Origin: Gemmatimonadota bacterium
Lineage (GTDB): Bacteria; Gemmatimonadota; Gemmatimonadetes; Gemmatimonadales; Gemmatimonadaceae
Length of the DNA stretch: 64,000 nt
Assembly: GCA_016871855.1 (NCBI GenBank)
Contig: VHBQ01000003.1
Coordinates: 28,484-92,483 of the forward strand
Direction of reading: 5' to 3'
Below the pieces are notes generated by a model that was not told where the DNA came from, ran no database searches, and saw nothing but the letters and a program-made list of their open reading frames with translations. Numbering within the stretch: position 1 is the stretch's first letter; every line of letters begins with the position of its first letter. Both the position numbers and the translations under genes were made by a program. Positions 37,238 to 47,490 of this stretch are shown here, in pieces.

Positions 37238-37414
37238 AACGGCAACTTCTACCACGAAGTACGAAGGGCACGAAGGGGCACGAAGGGGCACGAAGAAACC
37301 CTGGGGTAACGACAGCGCGCCACGCAATGTTCCGCGTGGCGCGCCGTCGTTCCCCCAAGTCGTCCTTCGTGAACCTTCGTGCCCTTCGCACTTCGTGGTA
37401 TCAGTTGCCGTTGC
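37238..37414. repeat. ~177-bp palindromic element (GGGCACGAAG family)
   Basis: Left arm taacggcaact..taccacgaagtacgaagggcacgaaggggcacgaag...gtaacgacagcgcgccacgc; right arm is its approximate reverse complement; 8-nt loop aatgttcc. Confidence 0.92.
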
Positions 37415-37416
37415 CG

Positions 37417-38676
37417 CTACTCGTACCTCAACGCCTCGATCGGATCGAGCCGCGCCGCGCGGCGGGCGGGGAGCACGCCGAAGATGAGCCCGATCCCCAC
37501 CGACACCGCGACCGCGATGAGGGTGAGCCCCCACGGCGGCGAGGCCTGGATGTTCAGCAGCCGCGTGACCGCGCTTCCCGCGACGAGGCCGAGGACGATG
37601 CCGACCACGCCGCCCATCCCGGTGAGCGTGGCTGCCTCGATGAGGAACTGGGTCTGGATGTCGCCGCGTGTGGCGCCGAGCGCCTTGCGCACGCCAATCT
37701 CGCGGGTCCGGTCGGTCACCGAGACCATCATGATGGCCATCACGCCGATCCCGCCGACGAGGAGTGCCACCGACGCGAGCACGATCATCACCACAAAGAA
37801 GACGCCGGTGATGCTGTTGAACGTGTCGAGAATCTGGTCCTGCGTGATGAAGTCGAACGTGTCGCCGTCCGCCGGACGCAGCTTCCGCCGCTCCCGCAGC
37901 TCGACGCGCGCGGCGCCCTGCGCGTCGGCTACCGAGATGCCCGGCCGCGGCTTCACGCAGATGAACAGCATGTTCGTCTTGTCCACGTTGTACGCGTGGA
38001 TGGCGAACCGATACGGCACCACCGCCCCCGTCTCGGCGCCCGGCGGCGTGAAGATGTTGGCCGGCGGCTCGTACAAGCCGATCACCTCCACCGGCTTGCC
38101 GCCGATCAGCAACGTCTTGCCCAGCGGATCGAGCCGGCCGAAAAGCCGGCGCGCGTGCGACTCGAGAATCACCGCTACGGGTGTGCCGGCGCGCTCCTCC
38201 GCCGGCGTGAACCACCGTCCGGCGAGCAGCTGACCACCCTGCACCATCGAGAAGCCGGCGTCGGCGCCGTACACCGACGTCACCTGCGTTCGCTGGCCCT
38301 GGTAATCCAGCCGCCCCATCACCTGCGCCCAGATCGCCGCGTATTGGATCTGCGGCAGCCGATCGATGGCCTGCGCCTCGGCCTCGGTGAGGTCGGGGCG
38401 GATGCGCACCCACTTGGGGAGCGCTTCCGGGTTCAGCGGCTGCTGGCTGAACACCTTCATCACGTAGAAGGTGGTCGGCCCGGCGACCTCAAGGGTGTGC
38501 AGGATCTGCTCGCGCACCCCCCGCACGATGCTCGCCATCGTCATCACCGTGGCCACGCCAATGACCACTCCCAGCATCGTCAATCCGGAGCGCAGCTTGT
38601 TGGCGCGCAGGTTGTCGAACGCGATCTGCACGTTCTCGTCGAACGTGGTGTGGCGGAGGAGGCGGTCGAGGAACAT
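37417..38676 (-). CDS. MacB-like ABC transporter permease, subtype A (ends EALRYE)
   Basis: IAFDNLRANKLRSGLTMLGVVIGVATVM...VGGIGVMAIMMVSVTDRTREIGVRKALGATRGDIQTQFLIEA...RRAARLDPIEALRYE. Confidence 0.93.
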   Translation of the reverse strand: MFLDRLLRHTTFDENVQIAFDNLRANKLRSGLTMLGVVIGVATVMTMASIVRGVREQILHTLEVAGPTTFYVMKVFSQQPLNPEALPKWVRIRPDLTEAEAQAIDRLPQIQYAAIWAQVMGRLDYQGQRTQVTSVYGADAGFSMVQGGQLLAGRWFTPAEERAGTPVAVILESHARRLFGRLDPLGKTLLIGGKPVEVIGLYEPPANIFTPPGAETGAVVPYRFAIHAYNVDKTNMLFICVKPRPGISVADAQGAARVELRERRKLRPADGDTFDFITQDQILDTFNSITGVFFVVMIVLASVALLVGGIGVMAIMMVSVTDRTREIGVRKALGATRGDIQTQFLIEAATLTGMGGVVGIVLGLVAGSAVTRLLNIQASPPWGLTLIAVAVSVGIGLIFGVLPARRAARLDPIEALRYE

Positions 38677-38679
38677 GCG

Positions 38680-39930
<1,251 letters not shown>

Positions 39931-39933
39931 CGG

Positions 39934-41124
39934 CTACTCCCGCACCGCCCGGCGGACGGCGACGAAGCTGGCGGCGAGCAGCACCGCGCCCGTCCAGTAC
40001 GGCGCCGTGTACGCTACGTGATCGAAAACGGCGCCGGCGTACGCCGGGCCGAGGATCGCCGTCAGGCTCGTGATCGCGCCATTGGCGCCGAAGAACATCC
40101 CTTGCTCTTCAGCGGATCCGGCGCTCGAGACAAGGCTCTGAATGGTGGGCGTGGCCAGCCCCGAGCCGAACGCCAGCACGCAGATGGCGGGGGAGAGCAT
40201 CCACCCCGCGGGGACAGCGGCCACCGATGCCATCCCGACCACCATGATGGCCAGTCCGGTCAGCAGCAGTTGCCGGTCCGAATAGCGCGTGGTCAGGCGG
40301 CGGATCAGAAACCCCTGCACGAAGGTCGCCGTGGCGCCGAGCACCGAGAAGACGACGGCATTCTGCGCCGGCGAGTACTTGAACCGGTCAAGGGTGTAGA
40401 CGGCGAAGTTGGTCTGCAGCCCCATCATCGCGAAGCGCGTGAGGAAGATGCTCGCGAACAGGGCCTTCAGGCGCGGCGTCTGCAGGGCCCGCGCCAGCAG
40501 GCCAAAGGGGTTGAAGTCGCCCAGGTGCACCGGATGCGGGCGGCGCCGCTCGGGCGCGAGCGACTCCGGGAGCACGAACCAGCCGAAGACCGCCGTAGTC
40601 AGCGCCACGCCCCCGGCCACCCACGCCGGGGCGTTCAGGCTGATCTTTGCCAGCGCGCCGCCGACGGACGGGCCCACAATGAAGCCGATGCCGAAGGCCG
40701 CTCCAACGAGGCCGAAGTTCTTGGCCCGGTCCTCGGGCCCGGAGACGTCCGCGATGTACGCCTGCGCCGCCGTCAGGCTGCCGCCGGTGAAGCCGGCGAC
40801 GATGCGCGACACGAAGAACATCCAGAGCGCGCCGCCGACGCCGAAGAGCGCATAGCCCAGCGCGGCGCCAAACATGCTGATGACGAGCACGGGACGCCGC
40901 CCGTGGCGGTCGGAGACGGCGCCGAGGAGCGGCGACGCGAAGAACTGCGCGACGGAGAACGCCACCGACAGCATGCCGATGGTCAGCGCGTCGGCGCTGT
41001 ACGGGCGCACGATATAGGGGACGACCGGCATCATCACCCCCGCCCCCATCACGTCCAAGAGGATCGTGATGAAGATGAACGTCAGCGCGCGTCGGCTGGT
41101 CGGGGGAGCGGCGGGGGTGCCCAT
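39934..41124 (-). CDS. MFS transporter (TetA/TCR-like drug efflux family)
   Basis: FIFITILLDVMGAGVMMPVVPYIVRPY...ASPLLGAVSDRHGRRPVLVISMFGAALGYALFG...GFTGGSLTAAQAYIADVSGPEDRAKNFGLVGAAFGIGFIVGPSVGG. Confidence 0.92.
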   Translation of the reverse strand: MGTPAAPPTSRRALTFIFITILLDVMGAGVMMPVVPYIVRPYSADALTIGMLSVAFSVAQFFASPLLGAVSDRHGRRPVLVISMFGAALGYALFGVGGALWMFFVSRIVAGFTGGSLTAAQAYIADVSGPEDRAKNFGLVGAAFGIGFIVGPSVGGALAKISLNAPAWVAGGVALTTAVFGWFVLPESLAPERRRPHPVHLGDFNPFGLLARALQTPRLKALFASIFLTRFAMMGLQTNFAVYTLDRFKYSPAQNAVVFSVLGATATFVQGFLIRRLTTRYSDRQLLLTGLAIMVVGMASVAAVPAGWMLSPAICVLAFGSGLATPTIQSLVSSAGSAEEQGMFFGANGAITSLTAILGPAYAGAVFDHVAYTAPYWTGAVLLAASFVAVRRAVRE

Positions 41125-41194
41125 CCTTACAAACTATCGAGGGGCGTACCGAACGACACTGGTTCACGGTCGGCCCGGTGGCTCCCCGGTTCGA

Positions 41195-41226
41195 TCAACC
41201 GTCCACCGTCGACTGTCCACCGTCTA
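41195..41226. repeat. GGTGGAC heptad array abutting the stop of permease A2
   Basis: caaccgtccaccgtcgactgtccaccgtcta; minus strand reads TAGACGGTGGACAGTCGACGGTGGACGG. Confidence 0.85.
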
Positions 41227-42489
41227 CTCGTACCTCAGCGCCTCCACCGGATCCAGCTTCGCCGCCCGCATCGCCGGGAGCATCCCAAACCCGATGCCCG
41301 TGAGAATCGCCACCACGAGCGCCGCGACGACGCTGGCGAACGGCACCTCGGCGGGAATGGACGGGAAGTTCGCCTTGATGACCGCGGCCACCGCGGCGCC
41401 GATAACGAGGCCGAAGCCCGCCCCCAGGCTCGTCAGCGTGGACGCCTCCACCAGGAACTGCCACAGGATCGTCCCACGCGTCGCGCCGAGTGCCTTGCGC
41501 ACGCCAATCTCCCGCGTGCGCTCCGTCACCGAGATCATCATGATGGCCACCACGCCGACGCCGCCGACCAGGAGTCCCACGGCCGACAGCGCCAGACCCA
41601 CGACGAAGATCGCGCCGAACAGCTGGTTGAACACCTCGAGCATCCGCTCCATGCCGACGAGGTGGAAGTTGTTCGGCTGCGTGGGGTGCAGGCCGCGGCG
41701 CGCGCGCATCGTGGCGGTGACGGCGTCCATCGCCTCCTCGCGCGTCACCTCGGGACGTGGGCGCACCATGATCAGCATGCTGCGCCAGACCGGCATGCGC
41801 CGCCACGCCGTCATCATCGGCACCACGGCGCGCGGGCGGTCCGGGCCGCGTCCGTCCATGGCCTTCAGGAAGCCGGCCTTCGTCTGGTACACGCCGATCA
41901 CGGTCATCTGCAGCGGGCCCACCATGATCTGCTTCCCGATGGGGTCGCTGTCGCCGAAGAGCTGGCTCTTCAGCGAGTCGTTGATCACGATGACCGGCGC
42001 AGCCGCGTCGTGCTCGGATTCCGAGAACGACCGTCCCGGCGACACATCGGCGATGTCGGTCTTGATCCAGTCGGCGCTCTGCGCGTCGAAGCCGACGTTC
42101 CGCACCGTCCGGTTGCGGTACGTCATGTCGCCTTGGCCGAACATCCACGCCATCGCGGTCCCGACTTCGGGGAGGCGGCGCAACGCCTCCCAGTCTGCGA
42201 TCGTGATGCGGGGGTTGCGGCGGTCGGGGCAGTTCTCGTCGGTGCCGTCGCAGCCGCTCATGCCCACGCCGCGGCGGCGAACCTGGAACGTGTTGGCGCC
42301 GAACTCCTCGAGGTCCGACTGGAAGCTCTGGCGGACGCCGTGGATGGTCGCCCCCATCGCCACCACCACGAACACGCCGACCGCCACGCCGGAGATGGTC
42401 AGCGTGGCGCGCACCTTGTTCGCGCGGATCGCGTCAAAGGCGATCCCGACGCCCTCGAACGACATCTTGACCTGGTCCCAGAGCCGCAT
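41224..42489 (-). CDS. MacB-like ABC transporter permease, subtype A (ends EALRYE)
   Basis: IAFDAIRANKVRATLTISGVAVGVFVVVAMGATIHGVRQSF...ISVTERTREIGVRKALGATRGTILWQFLVEASTLT...RAAKLDPVEALRYE. Confidence 0.93.
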   Translation of the reverse strand: MRLWDQVKMSFEGVGIAFDAIRANKVRATLTISGVAVGVFVVVAMGATIHGVRQSFQSDLEEFGANTFQVRRRGVGMSGCDGTDENCPDRRNPRITIADWEALRRLPEVGTAMAWMFGQGDMTYRNRTVRNVGFDAQSADWIKTDIADVSPGRSFSESEHDAAAPVIVINDSLKSQLFGDSDPIGKQIMVGPLQMTVIGVYQTKAGFLKAMDGRGPDRPRAVVPMMTAWRRMPVWRSMLIMVRPRPEVTREEAMDAVTATMRARRGLHPTQPNNFHLVGMERMLEVFNQLFGAIFVVGLALSAVGLLVGGVGVVAIMMISVTERTREIGVRKALGATRGTILWQFLVEASTLTSLGAGFGLVIGAAVAAVIKANFPSIPAEVPFASVVAALVVAILTGIGFGMLPAMRAAKLDPVEALRYE

Positions 42490-42516
42490 GTTAGTCCGAC
42501 CTCGCGGTGCAGTGAT

Positions 42517-42541
42517 CAGGGAGCAGAGTGTGGTGCAGGGG
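42517..42541. repeat. CAGGGAGCAGAGTGKGGTGCAGGGG dispersed repeat, copy 2
   Basis: 24 of 25 nt identical to 34435..34459. Confidence 0.85.
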
Positions 42542-42550
42542 CATCGGGGG

Positions 42551-43789
42551 TCACTCCTGCCTCAGGGCGGCGATGGGGTCGAGCCGGGCGGCGCGGCTTG
42601 CCGGATAGACGCCGGCGACGATGCCGACGCCCGCCCCCAACCCGAGCGCCGCGAAGACCGACCAGAGCGCCACCGCCGCGGGCAGCGGCGTCGTCGCCTG
42701 CACAAGCTCGGCGAGTCCAATCCCGCCGCCGATGCCGATGGCCGCGCCGATCACCGAGAGCGTCGCCGCCTCGATGAGGAACTGCGAGAGGATGTTGCCG
42801 CGCGTCGCGCCGAGCGCCTTCCGGATGCCGATCTCGCGCGTCCGCTCGGCGACCGCCACGAGCATGATGTTCATGATCACCAGCGCGCCGACGATGAGGC
42901 CGATGGCCGGCAGCGCCGTGCCGAAGACGACCATCTTGGACTTCAGCCCGCGGAAGAACTCCATCGCCGAGTCCTGCGTCTCAAGCGCGAAGTTGTCGGC
43001 CTTGCCCGGCGGCAGGTGGCGCACGCTGCGCATCGCTTCGCGCGCCGCTTCGATCCCTTCCGCCACCAGCTCCAGCGACGGGGCCTGAATGAGCAGCGTC
43101 TCGGGATCGCCCCGCGGCCGCAGTGCGCGATAGAGCGGGGTGGTCCACGGCGCGACGGCCAGCCGGTCCATCGAGAAGCCGAAAACGGTGCCCTGCTCCT
43201 CGATGAGGCCGATGATCTCGTACGGGGTCCCCGCCACGCGCAGCTCGCGTCCGATCGGGTCGAGTCCGGGGAAGAAGTGCGCCGCGACCTCGGTGCCGAT
43301 CACCAGGACGCGGGCGCTGGCCTGCACCTCTTGCTGGGTGAAGGCGCGCCCCGACGTGATGCCGAACTTCTTGATGAGGAAGTAGTCCGCTTCGGTGGCA
43401 ACGGCCTGCACCTGGCGCGGGCGCCCCTGCCCGCCGATGGCATAGAGGAAGTTCTCGTTGACAACGGCGGCGCGCGCGCCCGGCGGAATCGTCCCGCGCA
43501 CCAGTTCCACCTCGGCTTCGGTCAGCCGCGGGCGGCGCATGTACTCCCGCCACTGGTCCTCGCTCTCATTCGGCGTGAACTCCGGGCGACGGCGCAGGTT
43601 GTACGTGTTCACGCCGATGATCTTGCCGGCGAAGTCGTTCTCCACGTACTGGGACATCCCCTCGACGATGGAGATGACGGCGATGAGGAACATCACGCCA
43701 ATCATCACGCCCAGAAGCGTGAAGAAACTCTTCAGCTTCTGGACCCGAATCGTGTCGAGGGCCAGGCGGACGGCTTCGAGGAGAGGCAC
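42551..43789 (-). CDS. MacB-like ABC transporter permease, subtype B (ends AALRQE)
   Basis: LALDTIRVQKLKSFFTLLGVMIGVMFLIAVISIVEGMSQYVENDFAGKIIGVNTYNLRRRPEF...AVAERTREIGIRKALGATRGNILSQFLIEAATLS. Confidence 0.93.
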   Translation of the reverse strand: MPLLEAVRLALDTIRVQKLKSFFTLLGVMIGVMFLIAVISIVEGMSQYVENDFAGKIIGVNTYNLRRRPEFTPNESEDQWREYMRRPRLTEAEVELVRGTIPPGARAAVVNENFLYAIGGQGRPRQVQAVATEADYFLIKKFGITSGRAFTQQEVQASARVLVIGTEVAAHFFPGLDPIGRELRVAGTPYEIIGLIEEQGTVFGFSMDRLAVAPWTTPLYRALRPRGDPETLLIQAPSLELVAEGIEAAREAMRSVRHLPPGKADNFALETQDSAMEFFRGLKSKMVVFGTALPAIGLIVGALVIMNIMLVAVAERTREIGIRKALGATRGNILSQFLIEAATLSVIGAAIGIGGGIGLAELVQATTPLPAAVALWSVFAALGLGAGVGIVAGVYPASRAARLDPIAALRQE

Positions 43790-43824
43790 GGGGACCTTAC
43801 GGGGGGAGATCGGTGGGGGTTTCG

Positions 43825-43934
43825 GAGTGACGGTGGACGGTGGACAGTGGACGATCGATCTCAGGAAGGGTCCGCCGCAAATGCGTCAGGCGCGCCTGAT
43901 CCACCGTCCACCGTCCGCCGTCCACCGTCACTGT
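43825..43934. repeat. ~110-bp palindromic element of inverted GGTGGAC heptad arrays
   Basis: agtgacggtggacggtggacagtggacgatcgatc ... gatccaccgtccaccgtccgccgtccaccgtcact. Confidence 0.9.
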
Positions 43935-43949
43935 CCCCACGCCAATCCC

Positions 43950-45206
43950 TCACTCGTATCTCAGCGCATCCACCGGATCGAGCCGCGCCGCGCGAGCCGC
44001 CGGGAGCATCCCGAACAGCACGCCGGTCACCGCGCTCGCGCCCAGCGCGGCCACCACGGCCAGCGGCGGCACCGAGGCGGCAATGGGGCTGTACTCGCGC
44101 ACGATCACCGCCACGCCCCAGCCAATGAACAGCCCGACGGCGCCGCCAATGCCGGTGAGCGTCACGGCCTCGATCAGGAACTGCAGCAGGATGTTCGCCC
44201 GCGTCGCCCCCAGCGCCTTCCGCACGCCGATCTCGCGGGTCCGCTCGGTGACCGAGATCATCATGATGGCCACCACACCCACGCCGCCCACGATCAGCCC
44301 CACCGCCGACAACGCGATCATCACCAGGAAGAACATCCCGAAGATCTTGTTGTAGGTGTCCATGATCTTGTCTTGCGTGATGATCGCGAAGTTCGACTCG
44401 CGGCCCGGACGCAGCCCCCGCATCCCGCGCAGGGTAGCGGTTACGTCGTCGACCAGCTCGTCGGGGCGGTAGCCGACCCGCGGTTTCACGGCGAGCCCCA
44501 TGTCGCGGATCTGCACGTTCAAGTGGCGGCCAAGCGATTGAATGGGCATCACGACCTTCGCGCGGTCGCCGCCGCCGGAGAGAAACGAAGCGTTGTCGCG
44601 GTACACGCCGATCACCGTGAACGGCGTGCCGTTCACCATGATCTCCTTGCCGATCGGATCGCTGTCGCCGAAGAGACGATCGCGGGTGACGGTCGTGAGC
44701 ACCACGACGCGAGCCGCGCTCCGGGCCTCCTGGTCGGTGAACGCGCGCCCGTCCATCATCTCCGGCGCGCCGAGCTCGGACCAATTCCCCGTGTAGGACT
44801 CGATGGATGCCGAGGGCAGGTACCGGTCGCGGTAACGCACCGACCCGCCCCAGAACATCGCGGCGCCCACGGTCGCCGCCCCGTCGAGTCGTTGCAGCGC
44901 CTCCATCTCGGCGAACCGGATGGGTGGGTTGGACAGCCACTTGCAGGTGTCCCCCGTGCCGTCGCACGCCTCGAACGTGATCGGGTAGCGCTGGACGTAG
45001 AACGTGGTCGGCCCCGTGGACTCGAGGTCCTTCGCGACGCTGAGGTTGATGCCGTGCACGGCGGCCGAGATGACCACCACGACGAAAACGCCGACCGCGA
45101 TGCCCAGGATGGTCAGGCCGGCCCGAACGCGATTGGCCTTCAGTGCGTCGAGGGCGATTCGCATCCCCTCGAGGATCTGTGAGGCGCGCGCAGCGATCCA
45201 AGTCAT
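43950..45206 (-). CDS. MacB-like ABC transporter permease, subtype A (ends DALRYE)
   Basis: IALDALKANRVRAGLTILGIAVGVFVVVVISAAVHGINLSVAKDLESTGPTTFYVQRYPITFEACDGTGDTC...ISVTERTREIGVRKALGATRANILLQFLIEAVTLT. Confidence 0.93.
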   Translation of the reverse strand: MTWIAARASQILEGMRIALDALKANRVRAGLTILGIAVGVFVVVVISAAVHGINLSVAKDLESTGPTTFYVQRYPITFEACDGTGDTCKWLSNPPIRFAEMEALQRLDGAATVGAAMFWGGSVRYRDRYLPSASIESYTGNWSELGAPEMMDGRAFTDQEARSAARVVVLTTVTRDRLFGDSDPIGKEIMVNGTPFTVIGVYRDNASFLSGGGDRAKVVMPIQSLGRHLNVQIRDMGLAVKPRVGYRPDELVDDVTATLRGMRGLRPGRESNFAIITQDKIMDTYNKIFGMFFLVMIALSAVGLIVGGVGVVAIMMISVTERTREIGVRKALGATRANILLQFLIEAVTLTGIGGAVGLFIGWGVAVIVREYSPIAASVPPLAVVAALGASAVTGVLFGMLPAARAARLDPVDALRYE

Positions 45207-45212
45207 GGGCGG

Positions 45213-46460
45213 CTACTCCTGGCGCAGGGCTGCAATGGGGTCGAGCAGGGAGGCGCGGCTGGCCGGATAGACGCCGCTGATGATCCCCACGCCCGCGCCA
45301 AGGCCGACGCCGACCACCACCGACCAAGGCGCGACGCTGGCCGGGAGCGGGGTCAGCGCGGCGATGACCTCGGCCATCCCCACGCCCAGCGCGATCCCGA
45401 CGGCGGCGCCGACGGTGCTGAGCGTGGCCGATTCGACCAGGAACTGGCTCAGGATGTCCACGCGGCGCGCGCCCAGCGCCTTCCGGATGCCGATTTCGCG
45501 GGTGCGCTCGGCCACCGCCACCAGCATGATGTTCATGATCACGATCGCGCCGACGACCAGCCCGATGGCGGGCAACGCGATGCCGGCCAGCACGAGGTAG
45601 CGCTTGAGCTTGTTCCAGAATTCGAGCGCGCTCTCAGACGTCTGCAGCGAGAAGTTGTCCGGCTGGCCGGGGCGGAGCTTGTGCCTTGTGCGCATCACCT
45701 GCCGCACGCGCTCCTGCGCCTCGGTCATCTGCGACGCCGAGGGCACCTGCACGATGATCGCGTCGACGATGGTCGGCACGCGGTTGAGGAGGCGATGGAC
45801 CGGCGCCTGCCACGGGGCAAAGACCTGGTTGTCGAAGGAGAGGCCGAACGCGCTTCCCTGTGTTTCGAGCACGCCGACGACGGTGTAGGGGAGGCCGCCC
45901 ATGCGCAGCTCGCGGCCGATCGGGTTCAGCCCCGGGAAGAGGCGCTTCTCGATGTCCGGGCCGATGATGACCACCGGCGTCCCCATCTCCAGTTCCTGCG
46001 GGGTGAACTCGCGCCCCTCGGCAACGACGAACTTCCGGATGGCGAAGAAGTCGCCTTCGATGGCGCTGATCTGGGCGTTGCGCGGTCCGCCGGAATAGCG
46101 CGAGGAGACGGGGAGGTTGTTGTCGCTGACCACCGCCCAGCGCGTGTCGGCGGGGAGCGCCTCGACCACCGGGGCCACGTCATCGTGGTACAGGCGCGGC
46201 CGGCGACGGTACGACTCCCAGACCGAAGGATCCACGTCGCCCATGTTGATGTTCGGGCGGTGGCGCAGCTCGAACGAATTCACTCCGATCAACTTGCCGA
46301 TCAGATCCTGCTCCATGTACCGCCCCATCCCCTCGACAATGGAGACCACGGCGATAAGGAACATGACGCCGATGCAGACGCCGAGAAGCGTGAAGAAGCT
46401 CTTGAGCTTCTGGGCGCGAATGGTGTTCAGCGCGAGGCGGATGGACTCGAAGAAAAGCAT
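45213..46460 (-). CDS. MacB-like ABC transporter permease, subtype B (ends AALRQE)
   Basis: MLFFESIRLALNTIRAQKLKSFFTLLGVCIGVMFLIAVVSIVEGMGRYMEQDLIGKLIGVNSFELRHRP...AVAERTREIGIRKALGARRVDILSQFLVESATLS. Confidence 0.93.
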   Translation of the reverse strand: MLFFESIRLALNTIRAQKLKSFFTLLGVCIGVMFLIAVVSIVEGMGRYMEQDLIGKLIGVNSFELRHRPNINMGDVDPSVWESYRRRPRLYHDDVAPVVEALPADTRWAVVSDNNLPVSSRYSGGPRNAQISAIEGDFFAIRKFVVAEGREFTPQELEMGTPVVIIGPDIEKRLFPGLNPIGRELRMGGLPYTVVGVLETQGSAFGLSFDNQVFAPWQAPVHRLLNRVPTIVDAIIVQVPSASQMTEAQERVRQVMRTRHKLRPGQPDNFSLQTSESALEFWNKLKRYLVLAGIALPAIGLVVGAIVIMNIMLVAVAERTREIGIRKALGARRVDILSQFLVESATLSTVGAAVGIALGVGMAEVIAALTPLPASVAPWSVVVGVGLGAGVGIISGVYPASRASLLDPIAALRQE

Positions 46461-46500
46461 ACAGTCCTTACGGTAGGCGCCGGGGGGGAGTTTCTGGGGC

Positions 46501-46670
46501 GATCGAGGACTTGGACCGAGGATTTCGATAGAGGACCACGACCAAGGAACGGGATTGGCGATTGGTGCGGCCCGGGCAAGCAAAGCGGCCCCGTCGGGGG
46601 GCCGCTCTGCCATCGAAAGTCGGAATCCGAAGTCGACGTCCTCGATCGGAATCCGGGCTCCACGTCCTCA
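46501..46670. repeat. ~170-bp imperfect palindromic element (GAGGAC...GGATTYCGAT family)
   Basis: Left gatcgaggacttggaccgaggatttcgatagaggaccacgac; right gtcgacgtcctcgatcggaatccgggctccacgtcctc is its approximate reverse complement. Confidence 0.75.
46575..46606 (-). terminator. Terminator-like hairpin downstream of the ABC ATPase
   Basis: Minus strand AGCGGCCCC-CCGAC-GGGGCCGCT then TTGCTTG. Confidence 0.6.
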
Positions 46671-46671
46671 A

Positions 46672-47490
46672 TCAGCCCTTCTTCGCCTCGATGATATGCG
46701 AGTTGTCGTTGACAAACCGCTCGCGGCGCGTGTCGCTCGAGACCTGGCCGTCGTGCAGCGCCACGACGCGACGGGCGTGCGCGGCGATGTCGGCCTCGTG
46801 CGTCACCATGATGACCGTCTGCCCCTGCTCGGCGAGCTCCTCGAACACCTTCATGATCTCGGACGACGTCGTCGAGTCGAGGTTGCCGGTGGGTTCGTCG
46901 GCGAGGAGGATGGACGGGTTGTTCACCAGCGCCCGCGCGATGGCCACGCGCTGGCGCTGGCCGCCGGACAGCTCATTCGGCTTGTGGTGCATGCGGCTGG
47001 TCAGCTGCACGCGCTCAAGCGCGTACGCCGCCGTCTCGCGGCGCTGCTTGGCCGACATGCCGGCGTACACGAGCGGCAGTTCGACGTTGTGCAGCGCCGT
47101 CGCGCGCGGCAGGAGGTTGAACGTCTGGAAGACGAAGCCGATCTCCTTGTTCCGGATGCGCGCCAGTTCGTCGTCCTTCATGGACGAGACCAGCGTGCCG
47201 TTCAGCCAGTACTCGCCGTCGGTGGGCGTGTCGAGGCAGCCGACGATGTTCATCAGCGTCGACTTGCCGGAGCCTGACGGGCCCATGATGGCCACGTACT
47301 CGTTGCGCCGGATGGCGACGTCCACGCCGCGCAGGGCGCGGACGATTTCGCCGCCCATATCGTACTCGCGCTTGATGCCGCGCGTCACGATGACCCAGTC
47401 GCGGCTGGGGGTCACCCCGGCCTGCGAGGTGACCGCCTGACGTTCCGCCGTGGTGCTGAGCGGCGCTTCTGCGTGCGTGGTGTCGCTCAC
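46672..47490 (-). CDS. ABC transporter ATP-binding protein (MacB/LolD type)
   Basis: [34 protein letters not shown]...[61 protein letters not shown]. Confidence 0.97.
   Translation of the reverse strand: MSDTTHAEAPLSTTAERQAVTSQAGVTPSRDWVIVTRGIKREYDMGGEIVRALRGVDVAIRRNEYVAIMGPSGSGKSTLMNIVGCLDTPTDGEYWLNGTLVSSMKDDELARIRNKEIGFVFQTFNLLPRATALHNVELPLVYAGMSAKQRRETAAYALERVQLTSRMHHKPNELSGGQRQRVAIARALVNNPSILLADEPTGNLDSTTSSEIMKVFEELAEQGQTVIMVTHEADIAAHARRVVALHDGQVSSDTRRERFVNDNSHIIEAKKG

Noticed and set aside
41066-44128. 1020-aa plus-strand ORF
   Set aside because: Ser/Arg/Thr-rich antisense shadow of two permease genes
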